Source of the DNA: JAHBNG01 sp039028975
GTDB taxonomy: Bacteria; Chloroflexota; Anaerolineae; Caldilineales; Caldilineaceae
NCBI GenBank assembly: GCA_039028975.1
Contig: JBCCHB010000077.1
Location: 13,343 to 77,342, forward strand
Direction of reading: 5' to 3'
DNA length: 64,000 bases
Shown here piece by piece: positions 26,062 through 34,727 of this stretch. The notes beneath the pieces are model-generated. The model was not told the DNA's origin, did not search any database, and saw nothing but the letters and a program-made list of their open reading frames with translations. Both the position numbers and the translations under genes were made by a program. Positions within the stretch are counted from its first letter, which is position 1; the number at the start of each line of letters is the position of its first letter.

Positions 26062-26916
26062 CTATCCACCATTCAACGCCGCAGCATGATGAGCTACATG
26101 CTCTTCCATAAAGGAAGCAATAAAGTAATACGAGTGGTCATAATCGGGTTGCAGACGTGCCGTCACCGGATACCCAATGGTTGAGCAGGTCTCTTTGAAT
26201 GTCTCAAAGTGAAGCTGTTCGGCCAAAAAGCCGTCGTCTGCACCCTGATCGATCAACATGGGCAGACGTTCAGCATTCTGTTGGATCAGGTGGTTGGCGT
26301 CATACTGAAGCCAGCTCTCTTGGTCATCGCCCAGATACCCAGAGAATGCTTTATGCCCCCATGGACATTGGGTCGGAGCACAAATGGGTGCAAAGGCCGA
26401 GACAGAACGATAACGTCCCGGATTTTTCAGTGCAATAGTCAGCGCACCATGTCCCCCCATAGAATGGCCGAAGATGCTTTCGCATTCAGGTTGAATGGAA
26501 AAGTTGGCTGAGATTGCAGCAGGAAGTTCGCTGACGATGTAGTCATACATATTGTAATTTGTAGACCAGGGCGATTCAGTAGCATTGAGATAGAAGCCTG
26601 CGCCTGATCCAAAATCATAGGCATCATCTTCGCCTTCGATTCCTACACCACGCGGGCTTGTATCTGGCACCACAAGCAGTAGCCCTTTGTCAGCGGCAAA
26701 CTGTTGCGCGCCCGCCTTGGTGATAAAATTCTCATGAGTACAAGTCAGCCCGGAAAGCCAAGTCAAGACCGGAACCGGAGCGTCTTCGATCTGAGGTGGT
26801 TTGTAGACAGCAAAGGTCATGGGGCAGCCACAGGCATCCGAATCATGGCTGTACACTTCGACCCAGCCGCCGAAGGATTTGGTTCGAGATTGGAGAGTTA
26901 GGGATGTTGTTGTCAT
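26062..26916 (-). CDS. frmB: S-formylglutathione hydrolase
   Basis: This serine esterase splits S-formylglutathione into formate and glutathione, the second step of thiol-dependent formaldehyde oxidation. Its alpha/beta-hydrolase triad is visible as Ser152 in GHSMGGHG, Asp in DQGADDGF (residues 227-228) and His261 in DHSYYF. LSGLTCTHENF is a family hallmark. At 284 residues it has the usual length (about 280). It lies 101 bases downstream of the formaldehyde dehydrogenase gene on the same strand. Confidence 0.93.
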   Translation of the reverse strand: MTTTSLTLQSRTKSFGGWVEVYSHDSDACGCPMTFAVYKPPQIEDAPVPVLTWLSGLTCTHENFITKAGAQQFAADKGLLLVVPDTSPRGVGIEGEDDAYDFGSGAGFYLNATESPWSTNYNMYDYIVSELPAAISANFSIQPECESIFGHSMGGHGALTIALKNPGRYRSVSAFAPICAPTQCPWGHKAFSGYLGDDQESWLQYDANHLIQQNAERLPMLIDQGADDGFLAEQLHFETFKETCSTIGYPVTARLQPDYDHSYYFIASFMEEHVAHHAAALNGG

Positions 26917-27017
26917 ATGAGTACGTAATCCGTAATGGGTAATGCGTAATTCATAGCTGATTCAATCTGCGTACTTGATATACAAGTTACGAGTTAAGAA
27001 TCACGCATTACGAATCA

Positions 27018-28127
27018 TTAATAGATAATCACCGACCGAATACTCTCGCCATCATGCATGAGATCGAAGGCTTTGTTGATATCTTCCAATCCCATAGTGT
27101 GGGTAATCATCTCATCAATTTGGATGTCGCCACTCATGTAGTTGTCAACGTAACCAGCCAATTGGCTTCGGCCTTTAACGCCACCAAAAGCTGTGCCGCG
27201 CCAGACACGCCCTGTCACTAACTGGAAGGGGCGGGTCGAGATCTCCTGGCCTGAGCCAGCTACGCCGATGATGGTCGATTCACCCCAGCCCTTATGGCAG
27301 CATTCGAGAGCAGCTCGCATGGTATTCACGTTGCCAATGGCCTCAAATGAGTAATCCACGCCGCCGTCGGTCATATCGACAATGACATCCTGAATCGGTG
27401 CGCTGTGGTCTTTGGGGTTGACGAAGTCAGTTGCCCCCATCTGCTGGGCAAACTCTTCTTTGTCTGGGTTTAGATCAACGGCGATGATGCGCTCGGCCTT
27501 GGCCATGCGAGCACCCTGAATTACGCTTAGGCCCACGCCACCCAAGCCAAAGACAGCGACGCTGGAACCTTCTTCGACCTTAGCGGTATTCAGCACGGCA
27601 CCGATACCGGTGGTGATCCCACAACCCAGCAGACAAACCTTCTCCAGCGGTGCATCTTTACCGATCTTGGCAACAGAGACTTCCGGCAGAACCGTGTATT
27701 CAGAGAAGGTAGACGTACCCATAAAGTGATAGATGGGTTTGCCATCTTTAGAGAATCGGCTGGTGCCATCGGGCATGAGACCCTGACCTTGGGTAGTGCG
27801 AACAGACGAGCAGAGGTTGGTTTTGCCCGACTTACAGAACTTACATTTACCACATTCAGCCGTGTATAGGGGAATTACGTGGTCGCCGGGTTGGACAGAA
27901 GTGACACCTGAGCCAACTTCTTGCACAACGCCCCCGCCTTCGTGCCCCAGAATACAGGGGAAGACACCTTCTGGATCATCACCAGAGAGGGTAAAGGCAT
28001 CCGTATGGCAGACACCCGTGGCCTTGATCTGAATCAGGACTTCGCCCTCTTTGGGACCTTCCAAATCAACTTCGGTTACATCCAGGGGCTTTCCAGCTTC
28101 CCAAGCGACGGCGGCTCTTGTTTTCAT
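27018..28127 (-). CDS. frmA: S-(hydroxymethyl)glutathione dehydrogenase / class III alcohol dehydrogenase
   Basis: It oxidises S-hydroxymethylglutathione (formed from formaldehyde) to S-formylglutathione with NAD. The catalytic-zinc region GVCHTDAFTLSGDDPEG and GHEGGGVVQEVG is present. The structural-zinc cysteines are in CGKCKFCKSGKTNLC, and the Rossmann motif is GLGGVGLSVIQG. Length 369 is standard. A strong GGAGG lies seven bases before the ATG. The start is only 26 bases downstream of the TOPRIM-like gene, so it may be cotranscribed with the upstream nfeD-type group. Confidence 0.95.
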   Translation of the reverse strand: MKTRAAVAWEAGKPLDVTEVDLEGPKEGEVLIQIKATGVCHTDAFTLSGDDPEGVFPCILGHEGGGVVQEVGSGVTSVQPGDHVIPLYTAECGKCKFCKSGKTNLCSSVRTTQGQGLMPDGTSRFSKDGKPIYHFMGTSTFSEYTVLPEVSVAKIGKDAPLEKVCLLGCGITTGIGAVLNTAKVEEGSSVAVFGLGGVGLSVIQGARMAKAERIIAVDLNPDKEEFAQQMGATDFVNPKDHSAPIQDVIVDMTDGGVDYSFEAIGNVNTMRAALECCHKGWGESTIIGVAGSGQEISTRPFQLVTGRVWRGTAFGGVKGRSQLAGYVDNYMSGDIQIDEMITHTMGLEDINKAFDLMHDGESIRSVIIY

Positions 28128-28153
28128 AATTTTCCTCCATTGTTTATATATTT

Positions 28154-28702
28154 TTAGAGAAGACGGTTTAGTTCTTCACATGCAGTGAAGAGGGATGATG
28201 GCGCATTTTCGGGTAGAGGTTTCGAACAGATATTATCCTTTAAATGCTTAACTGCTGGTTTACACTCTCGTTCTCTGTCTAATTTTTGATAGACATCGGT
28301 CTCATTTACTTTTGTCCCCTGAGCGTAGGCGATCCATGTCTCGATATTGCGCTTGGGTACAAAAATGGCAATCTTCTCACTTTGGCCGCGTTCAGGCATG
28401 TGAGCTTCGTTAAGGAGATTCCCCAGTTCATTGAAGCGAGCCTGAACTCCTTTCGTATCGGCGTCAATCGCAAAAATAAGCACCGAATTTGTATGAGCAG
28501 CTTTTTGCCGAAAGGTTCTAACTTCTGCGACAAATTTCTCTCGTACATATTGCTCGCCAGAACCCTTTCCTTGAGGGCAAATGTCAATGGTCATTTTATT
28601 CGGATTTATATCAAATCCACAGCACCTAAGATATTCCCGGATAAAGACACTCTGTTGTTTGTCTTCACATATTAAGGTAATTCGTTCTTTACACCTAGCC
28701 AT
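28154..28702 (-). CDS. TOPRIM-like protein partner of an AAA ATPase
   Basis: This 182 residue protein is not assignable by name. It shows a plausible TOPRIM layout: Glu13 after a strand (ITLICEDK), then Asp80-x-Asp82 after another strand (VLIFAIDADTKG). FVPKRNIETWIAYAQG in the C-terminal half recalls RloB/DUF4276-type nuclease-like proteins. Its start overlaps the end of the ATPase gene by eight bases, which implies coupled translation. By analogy with split OLD-type nucleases and PARIS/Septu-like ATPase-nuclease pairs, it may be the effector of a defence module. That function is inference. Confidence 0.65.
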   Translation of the reverse strand: MARCKERITLICEDKQQSVFIREYLRCCGFDINPNKMTIDICPQGKGSGEQYVREKFVAEVRTFRQKAAHTNSVLIFAIDADTKGVQARFNELGNLLNEAHMPERGQSEKIAIFVPKRNIETWIAYAQGTKVNETDVYQKLDRERECKPAVKHLKDNICSKPLPENAPSSLFTACEELNRLL

Positions 28703-29822
28703 CTATCCAACCCCGTGCAACTAATTCAGATGCGGAAATACCAAGTTCATCGTGTTCAAGAATGGGTTTTATCCGAGTTGGCGAAAAATCATCTTCTCTT
28801 GAAAACCAAATAGTTGCCCGTGACGGTACAAGATAATCAATAAGTTCAGGATGATGAGAGATAAGCAGTGCTTGCAATTGGTCATCATCGCATAGGTCTT
28901 CTAGGCTAAGAAGCCAGGGCTGAATTTCAGGCAAAGCAACAAAATTATCTGGTTCATCAATACATACAGTATAATCCTTATTATGATAAATCTTTTTAGC
29001 AAAATATATAATTGTGTATAAACAAACTAGCACACGTTGACCTTCCGAAAACTCGTCAAACCGATAAGTTGCTGATTGATTATCCTTCACAAAATGTGAA
29101 TTAAGTATTTCTGCATCACCAGCCTGTTTTAGCTGAAAACCGCGGAAGTTATCAAAAATTTCACTTAAATCCTGACGAAGATCGCCGATGAGTATCTGAT
29201 CTCGAGAAACATGTCTATACCAAGATGCAAAGTTACTTGCGTCAGGAGCAAGTAGTTCCATTTGGCTTTTACTTTCTGCCTGCATTAGCAATGGTATTAT
29301 CTGTACAACAATTATATTGTTAAGGCGCCTTCGAAACCAGGATAATTTCTCATTATCATTACTTTCAGGTATCGAAGATAGTGCCGAGCGCGCCCAGTCA
29401 AAGGAGTATTTAGATCCTTCTGAGTGATCGTCACGATACATTTGAACTGTGGATATATCGGCTTCAATCTCAAACCTAAATAATGGCTTGTCATCAAACC
29501 AAAGTCGTTCGTGTTTAACGCGTGCCAAATTGCGGTAGCGTTCATGTTCTATCGCCAGTTCATATCTGTATAAGCCACCATTTCCTTCAACGGCTAATTC
29601 TATACTCTGCACATCGGAAGATTGCCAGCGCGTTAAAGTAGCAGTAGGAAAACATTCGGTAACCAAACTAGATCCAGATAAGAACATCTGAATCTGGCGC
29701 AAGACCTCAAACACCGCGGACTTTCCTGTCCCGTTCTCCCCCATCAGCAGGTTGAGAGAATTAAACTCAATCTCAAAATTGACACAGCTTTTGTAATTAT
29801 CAATGTATATTTTCTTCAGCAT
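28695..29822 (-). CDS. AAA-family ATPase (AAA_15/AAA_21, SMC/ABC-like)
   Basis: ABC/SMC-type ATPase of 375 residues. Walker A is GENGTGKS (28-35), the signature-like FSEGQR is near 258, Walker B is CIDEPD near 287-292, and the H-loop ISHHPE follows near 321. The middle region is helical, with no transmembrane segments. It belongs to the OLD-like ATPases that usually lack their own nuclease when a TOPRIM partner is encoded next door, as here. It starts two bases after the methyltransferase stop. The DNA of this pair looks more AT-rich than its flanks, hinting at acquisition. A DNA- or phage-sensing role is inferred. Confidence 0.88.
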   Translation of the reverse strand: MLKKIYIDNYKSCVNFEIEFNSLNLLMGENGTGKSAVFEVLRQIQMFLSGSSLVTECFPTATLTRWQSSDVQSIELAVEGNGGLYRYELAIEHERYRNLARVKHERLWFDDKPLFRFEIEADISTVQMYRDDHSEGSKYSFDWARSALSSIPESNDNEKLSWFRRRLNNIIVVQIIPLLMQAESKSQMELLAPDASNFASWYRHVSRDQILIGDLRQDLSEIFDNFRGFQLKQAGDAEILNSHFVKDNQSATYRFDEFSEGQRVLVCLYTIIYFAKKIYHNKDYTVCIDEPDNFVALPEIQPWLLSLEDLCDDDQLQALLISHHPELIDYLVPSRATIWFSREDDFSPTRIKPILEHDELGISASELVARGWIDG

Positions 29823-29824
29823 AC

Positions 29825-30670
29825 CTAACTCTTAACCCTCCCCAACAGATACCGATGATGCGCCCACACCGACTTAATCTGCCAGGGCAGTGGTGCATGA
29901 TCCAGCCAGGCATACTTCATCACTCGTTCCCGTAGATCGGGTTCCTGGCCCATATAATAGGCCATGGTGCTCCAGTGCCAGCCCTCACCGGTAAACTGCT
30001 CTTCTAGCTTGTGGCTGCGGATCCCTAGCCGTTTAAGCACCTCATTGGCGGGCATGACTGTATCGGGCCAAGGGGGTACATCCAGAACGCCCTGCTCGAT
30101 AATCTCTACGCCTGCTTCTTCAAGAATGCCGCGAATGCGACCTATGTTGGTCCACCCTTCATCATGATGCCTGAAGAAATCCCGATCAATAACCAGTTTG
30201 CGCATCCAGTAGCCCACTTGAATGTTGTTGGGCATGGCCACAAAGACCAAATTGCGGCTGGTACGGACTAGTTCGCGCAGTAAATTTTCGGGATCTTGAA
30301 TGTACCAGAGACCAGCCCACTCCCACGTCAGGTCAAACTGGTTATCAGCAAAAGGAAGCTCATGCCACTGATCTGGTTGAATCTGGATGAAGTCAGCGTT
30401 TAACTTTAGGTCTTCACGCCAGATGCGCTGAACACCAGTCAGCCGCTCTGGATTGTCGTCGACCATTGTTACGTCTACGCCATTTTGGGCAAAGATGACG
30501 TCGTTGATGCCGCTGACGCCTGCCATGCCATAGAGTGGTGCTTCTAGTACAGATCGAATGCCGTGATGCCGGCGCAAATCATCCAGAAAGTCGTTAAGCA
30601 CAAAGCGCTCGTAGACCAAACCCAGCCCTTCATTGTAATCAGTTAAGTATTTGCGCCAAGTATTTTCCAT
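29825..30670 (-). CDS. SAM-dependent methyltransferase (type 11-like)
   Basis: This 281 residue protein has a methyltransferase-like Rossmann core. Motif I is unusual, VLEAPLYGMAG in place of the common VLDxGCGxG, followed by VTMVDDNPERL as motif II and LPFADNQFDLTWEWAGLWYI as the type 11 motif. The C-terminal 90 residues are rich in Trp and His. It starts directly after the stop of the NfeD-type gene (TAAATG) and ends two bases before the ATPase start. The weakened motif I means catalytic activity is not assured. No substrate can be inferred. Confidence 0.72.
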   Translation of the reverse strand: MENTWRKYLTDYNEGLGLVYERFVLNDFLDDLRRHHGIRSVLEAPLYGMAGVSGINDVIFAQNGVDVTMVDDNPERLTGVQRIWREDLKLNADFIQIQPDQWHELPFADNQFDLTWEWAGLWYIQDPENLLRELVRTSRNLVFVAMPNNIQVGYWMRKLVIDRDFFRHHDEGWTNIGRIRGILEEAGVEIIEQGVLDVPPWPDTVMPANEVLKRLGIRSHKLEEQFTGEGWHWSTMAYYMGQEPDLRERVMKYAWLDHAPLPWQIKSVWAHHRYLLGRVKS

Positions 30671-32038
30671 TTACGAGTTGTCACTCTTCTTCACAACCAA
30701 CGTATACCCCTGGCGATCCACAATCTCCACACGATCACCTGGCTCGGTCATCCCACTCTCAAGTTGAGCATTCCACCATTCGCCAGCCACAAAGACACTG
30801 CCTTCCTGCCCAGCCTCAAAAGCAGCTTTGACCTTAGCTCGTTGACCCACAAGGCTCTCCATACCAGTTAGGGCAGGGCGGTTTTGGGCTGCTAATCCCA
30901 TAGCACCAGCAAAGAAGGAGAAGCCACCAAGGATAACTGCCAGTATGATAACAGTCGGCCAGGGTACTGCTACACCTTGGGAATCAAAGAGCAGAAACGC
31001 GCCAAAGACAAAGGCTGCAATCCCACCCGCAGCGAGCACGCCAAAGGTGGGAGTGAGTGCTTCTGCGGCAAAGAGAATGACGGCCAAGAAGATAAGTGCC
31101 AAGCCAGCAAAGTTAGCCTCCATTTGGCCCAAAGCATACAGGGCAAGAAGCAGACAAATTGCTCCAGCAATTCCTGGTACGCCAATTCCCGGAGTACGAA
31201 TCTCCAGCAGCAGTCCTAGCGTTCCTAGAGAAAGCAGTAATGAAGCAATCGAGGGGTTGGCAAGGGTATTCAAAAATTGCTGAATCGAACTCAAATCTTT
31301 GGTCACGACAAAGGCATCAGCGGTCTCCAAAACGTAAGGACGACCGCGAACCTCCGCTTCAAAACCATCAATCTGTTCCAGTAGCTCGGTCAGGTCAGCT
31401 GCGATCAGATCAATTACACCCAATTCCAAGGCTTTTTCTGCCGTAGCCGCTTCAGCATCACGAACGGCCGCAATGGCCCATTCCGTTGCCTTCTCACCAC
31501 GCCTTGAGGCTAAGTTTTCGATGTCAGCACTGAGAATATTTTCCACTTTAGCTTCCATCGTCTCACCGATATCTTCACCGCCTGCACTAACAGGGCTGGC
31601 TGCCCCGATACTACTTCCAGGAGCCATGGCCGCCACATGGCCAGCAAGCGTGATAAAGGTCCCGGCACTTCCAGCATGGGCACCTACTGGAGCAACATAC
31701 ACAACAATTGGTACCGGAGAGGCTAGAATATCCTGATTTATCGATTTGGTTACATCGACGCTACCACCAGGTGTATCTAGTTGAAGAATGATGGCTTCAA
31801 TATTGTCCTCTGCGGAGGCTTCGGCGATATTCTGAGCCACATACTGGCGTAAAACCGGCGTAACAGCTCCCTCAAAGGTAAGTACATAGACCACCGACTG
31901 CGCATCAGACTGAGCGTCTGGACCTAGCGATACGTTGGCTTGTGCGGCTTCAATTGAAAGTATCCCCAGACCAAGGAATAACGAGACAAGACTTAAAAGA
32001 CGGATAACAGTGCTGATCTTTTCTGAAAAAGTGAGCAT
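30671..32038 (-). CDS. NfeD-family membrane serine protease (ClpP-class, long form)
   Basis: Long-form NfeD (455 residues). After a signal peptide or first helix, a ClpP-like protease domain carries the catalytic Ser124 in AHAGSAGTF and a probable Lys164, 40 residues later, the spacing known for the PH1510 family. LQLDTPGG is the substrate-binding loop. Four or five membrane helices (about 230-380) precede an OB-fold NfeDC domain ending GYTLVVKKS. Such proteases act with stomatin/flotillin-like partners, but none is adjacent. The ATG at 32038 has GGAAG upstream; longer in-frame starts (32089, 32281) lack one. Confidence 0.88.
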   Translation of the reverse strand: MLTFSEKISTVIRLLSLVSLFLGLGILSIEAAQANVSLGPDAQSDAQSVVYVLTFEGAVTPVLRQYVAQNIAEASAEDNIEAIILQLDTPGGSVDVTKSINQDILASPVPIVVYVAPVGAHAGSAGTFITLAGHVAAMAPGSSIGAASPVSAGGEDIGETMEAKVENILSADIENLASRRGEKATEWAIAAVRDAEAATAEKALELGVIDLIAADLTELLEQIDGFEAEVRGRPYVLETADAFVVTKDLSSIQQFLNTLANPSIASLLLSLGTLGLLLEIRTPGIGVPGIAGAICLLLALYALGQMEANFAGLALIFLAVILFAAEALTPTFGVLAAGGIAAFVFGAFLLFDSQGVAVPWPTVIILAVILGGFSFFAGAMGLAAQNRPALTGMESLVGQRAKVKAAFEAGQEGSVFVAGEWWNAQLESGMTEPGDRVEIVDRQGYTLVVKKSDNS

Positions 32039-32356
32039 TCGCTTCCGCTTAGATTGTTTGTTTATGGATAGAAAGTTGAATCGGTTCATAGATAAATCAT
32101 AGCACAATCGAGAGGAAATGAGAAGCAACAAAATCACAATTGACAAAATGAAAAATAGGAAGCGTTTTATAGCCAGACCTTCTGGGAAGCATCTTCGTTT
32201 CGGAGAGGATGTTGCATTAGCTGGGTGCGTCAACCTATTCAGACAATGATTCACATGCCAAACCATGCTCAAACAGTACACACTCTTGCGCTCCCAAAGC
32301 GGATACGCCTACCTTCGGGCGCTATTTGACAAGGACACCCAAACGCGGTACGCTCG
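32039..32356. other. Divergent intergenic region, 318 bp, no gene
   Basis: It separates the NfeD-type gene from the LysM gene. A TATGAT box on the minus strand (32096-32101) could serve as -10 for the NfeD operon with a weak -35. On the plus strand a TTGACA stands at about 32326 without a good -10. No repeats were noted. Confidence 0.4.
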
Positions 32357-34666
32357 ATGATTATGTTTAGACAATGCACCCCGTACCGTCGGATACGAAT
32401 TTCTTCTGTTTTTCGCTCTAGCGTCCTTTTGCTCTTCGTCTTGCTTTGGGGGTTGTGCGCCAACAAACTTGCATTGTTTTCGGCTCCCTTATTTTCAGCT
32501 CCGCTTGACAATCGAGTACTGAATGCTCCAGTAAGGGTTGTGGAAAATTCCACTTTGCAAAACAACCGCACTGTGGTAGCTCAGACTACGCCGGTCTCTC
32601 CGCCAGTTCATGTTGTACAGCAGGGCGAAACCCTCAGCCAGATTGCCGAAACCTATGAACTCGACATAGACGAACTCAAAGCGCTCAACAATCTTCAATT
32701 TGTTGACTATATTTATGTAGGCCAGGAGTTGCGCCTCTCTTCTAGGTCAGAGCCAACAGTAGCAAGTCCAACAACGGCAGAACCGACATTGCATATTGTC
32801 CGAGCAGGAGAAACGCTCAGTGAAATTGCCAATGCCTATGGCTTCTACCAGCGTGAAGTTCTAGAAGTCAACGGGCTCAGCGATCCCGATGAGATCTATA
32901 TTGGGCAACAGCTCCTACTGCCACTGCTTGTGGCCACGCCCGGTCCAGACGAAATGAACGATATCTCGGATACAGTAAATACGGATGCAGTGAGCGCGCC
33001 GAACGCAACAAGTTCAATCACGGCTACTTCCGTCACAGATACGCCACCTGCAGCAACCCCATTGACAGCCACAGTGGAAGCAGAGCTGCTCTTTAGTCAG
33101 GAGCCGCTTCTGCCAGCGATTCTTCATACAGTCAAACGAGGCGAAACATTAAGTGAAATTGCGGAAGAGCTGGGCTTTGAGATGACAGAGATCATGGATC
33201 TGAATGGAATCAGCGACCCCGATGCTATCTATTCGGGTCAGGCCCTACTATTACCAGTGTCATCCAATCAGGAACCACCAGTTGAGATAGAGACGCCCAG
33301 CCCAACGGTTACCTCTCCGGAGATTATCACCACAGTTGGGATCACGTTCATACAGCAAATCACTGCATCCAATGAGCTAGTGATAACCAACACGCTTTTG
33401 GTTACCAGTAGTCCCGTGGCAATCAGCAACCTGGCCGTAGCCCCCAAGCTACTCTTTGAACAAGTGAATCTGACTACGTCCCTCAACCAAAGCTATACAG
33501 TAAGTAGCGGTGATACACTGAACCGAATTGCACTGCGGGCCGGCGTTGACTTAGATGCACTCATCGCCATCAATCAGTTGCAAAAAAATGCTGCCTTGTC
33601 ATTGCAAACAGGCCAACAGCTGATTCTACCAGCTACCCGAAAGGAGACTTCTGCACTCACTCAGTTGGTCGAGAGGCAGCAAAGCCAAGAGGAAGTAGCC
33701 AGTGAGGAGAGTAGTGAGCAACCTGAATCCCTTTTACACGAAATATTGCCCGGCGACAATCTCAGCATGATTGCTCAAGCATACGGACTATCGACCGTTG
33801 ATTTGATGAAGGCAAATGGAATTGCCAACCCAGATACAATTTTCGTTGGTCAGCGTTTGCTCATTCCGCCTACACCGGTTCCACAAACATCTACCCTACC
33901 CGCATCCCCACTGCAAACGCCTACAGTCCTGGACTCATCTTCCCTAGAAGAGCAGGCAACGTCTGACGATGAAAACAGCCAAACACCAGATGCCACTGAA
34001 ACCGAAACAGGACAGAATGAAGTGGTTCAGGAAGAAGCAAATCAGGAAGAGGCGAAGTCTGCATCTGGGCAATTGCTTCAATCCGCTCGACGCGGTTTCT
34101 TCTACTATACTGTCAAAGCTGGGGATACTTTAGGACAGATTTCCTCTTTCTTCAACACAACGCCCATGGCCCTTATTGAATACAATGGCTTGCCCAACAC
34201 CGAAATAGTTTATTTAGGATTAGAATTACGCATCCCCTTTGGTCCTCCTTCAAATCCGCAGCGAACACCACCAACACCCTCTTCCGGCAGTCGATTTGTC
34301 GTTAGCATTAGCCGCCAAGAGTGCTGGCTATTCCGTGGGGACTATATAGCCCATGCGTGGCGATGCAGCACCGGTTATGGTCAGTGGACCACCCGAATTG
34401 GCACGTTTCATGTTAAAACAAAGATCGACATGGCCCAGAGTGGCGCGCATCAAATGGATATGCCATACTGGTTAGGCATTTATGATGTAGGCTCGTATGA
34501 AAACGGTATCCACGGTCTTCCTATTCGCTGGCAGACGGGTGAAAAGATCTGGTCGGAACTGATTGGCAAACCCGCAACATTCGGCTGTGCCATGCTTAAC
34601 GACGCAGATGCGGAAGTCCTCTATAACGCATCTTACTTGGGGATGCCTGTTCATATTGTGCAGTAA
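32357..34666 (+). CDS. Six-LysM L,D-transpeptidase (YkuD) cell-wall protein
   Basis: This exported 769 residue protein carries an N-terminal hydrophobic signal or anchor (residues about 18-45) and six LysM peptidoglycan-binding modules separated by Thr/Ser/Pro-rich linkers. Examples are VVQQGETLSQIAETY, IVRAGETLSEIANAY, TVKRGETLSEIAEEL, TVSSGDTLNRIALRA, EILPGDNLSMIAQAY and TVKAGDTLGQISSFF. The C-terminal YkuD domain starts at FVVSISRQECWLF. It has the conserved His in NGIHGLP and the catalytic Cys in ATFGCAML, a variant of SHGCIRL. It should crosslink or anchor peptidoglycan or surface proteins. It is a single gene with a diverging neighbour. Confidence 0.92.
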   Translation: MIMFRQCTPYRRIRISSVFRSSVLLLFVLLWGLCANKLALFSAPLFSAPLDNRVLNAPVRVVENSTLQNNRTVVAQTTPVSPPVHVVQQGETLSQIAETYELDIDELKALNNLQFVDYIYVGQELRLSSRSEPTVASPTTAEPTLHIVRAGETLSEIANAYGFYQREVLEVNGLSDPDEIYIGQQLLLPLLVATPGPDEMNDISDTVNTDAVSAPNATSSITATSVTDTPPAATPLTATVEAELLFSQEPLLPAILHTVKRGETLSEIAEELGFEMTEIMDLNGISDPDAIYSGQALLLPVSSNQEPPVEIETPSPTVTSPEIITTVGITFIQQITASNELVITNTLLVTSSPVAISNLAVAPKLLFEQVNLTTSLNQSYTVSSGDTLNRIALRAGVDLDALIAINQLQKNAALSLQTGQQLILPATRKETSALTQLVERQQSQEEVASEESSEQPESLLHEILPGDNLSMIAQAYGLSTVDLMKANGIANPDTIFVGQRLLIPPTPVPQTSTLPASPLQTPTVLDSSSLEEQATSDDENSQTPDATETETGQNEVVQEEANQEEAKSASGQLLQSARRGFFYYTVKAGDTLGQISSFFNTTPMALIEYNGLPNTEIVYLGLELRIPFGPPSNPQRTPPTPSSGSRFVVSISRQECWLFRGDYIAHAWRCSTGYGQWTTRIGTFHVKTKIDMAQSGAHQMDMPYWLGIYDVGSYENGIHGLPIRWQTGEKIWSELIGKPATFGCAMLNDADAEVLYNASYLGMPVHIVQ

Positions 34667-34727
34667 GACCATCAGGTCTAGTCAGTCAACACGAATCACT
34701 CATCACGCATCACTCAACGATATACTC

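Noticed and set aside
26917..27017. Regulatory inverted repeat between frmA and frmB (TAATGCGT/ACGCATTA)
   Set aside because: The words TAATGCGTAA and CGCATTACGA are mirrored, but the pairing is imperfect and similar strings occur near 34690; it is more likely a minor intergenic repeat than an operator.
32269..32571. Minus-strand frames around the start of the LysM gene and the 81 codon N-terminal extension of the NfeD-type gene
   Set aside because: They run through the divergent promoter region, lack ribosome sites, and the NfeD start at 32038 is better supported.
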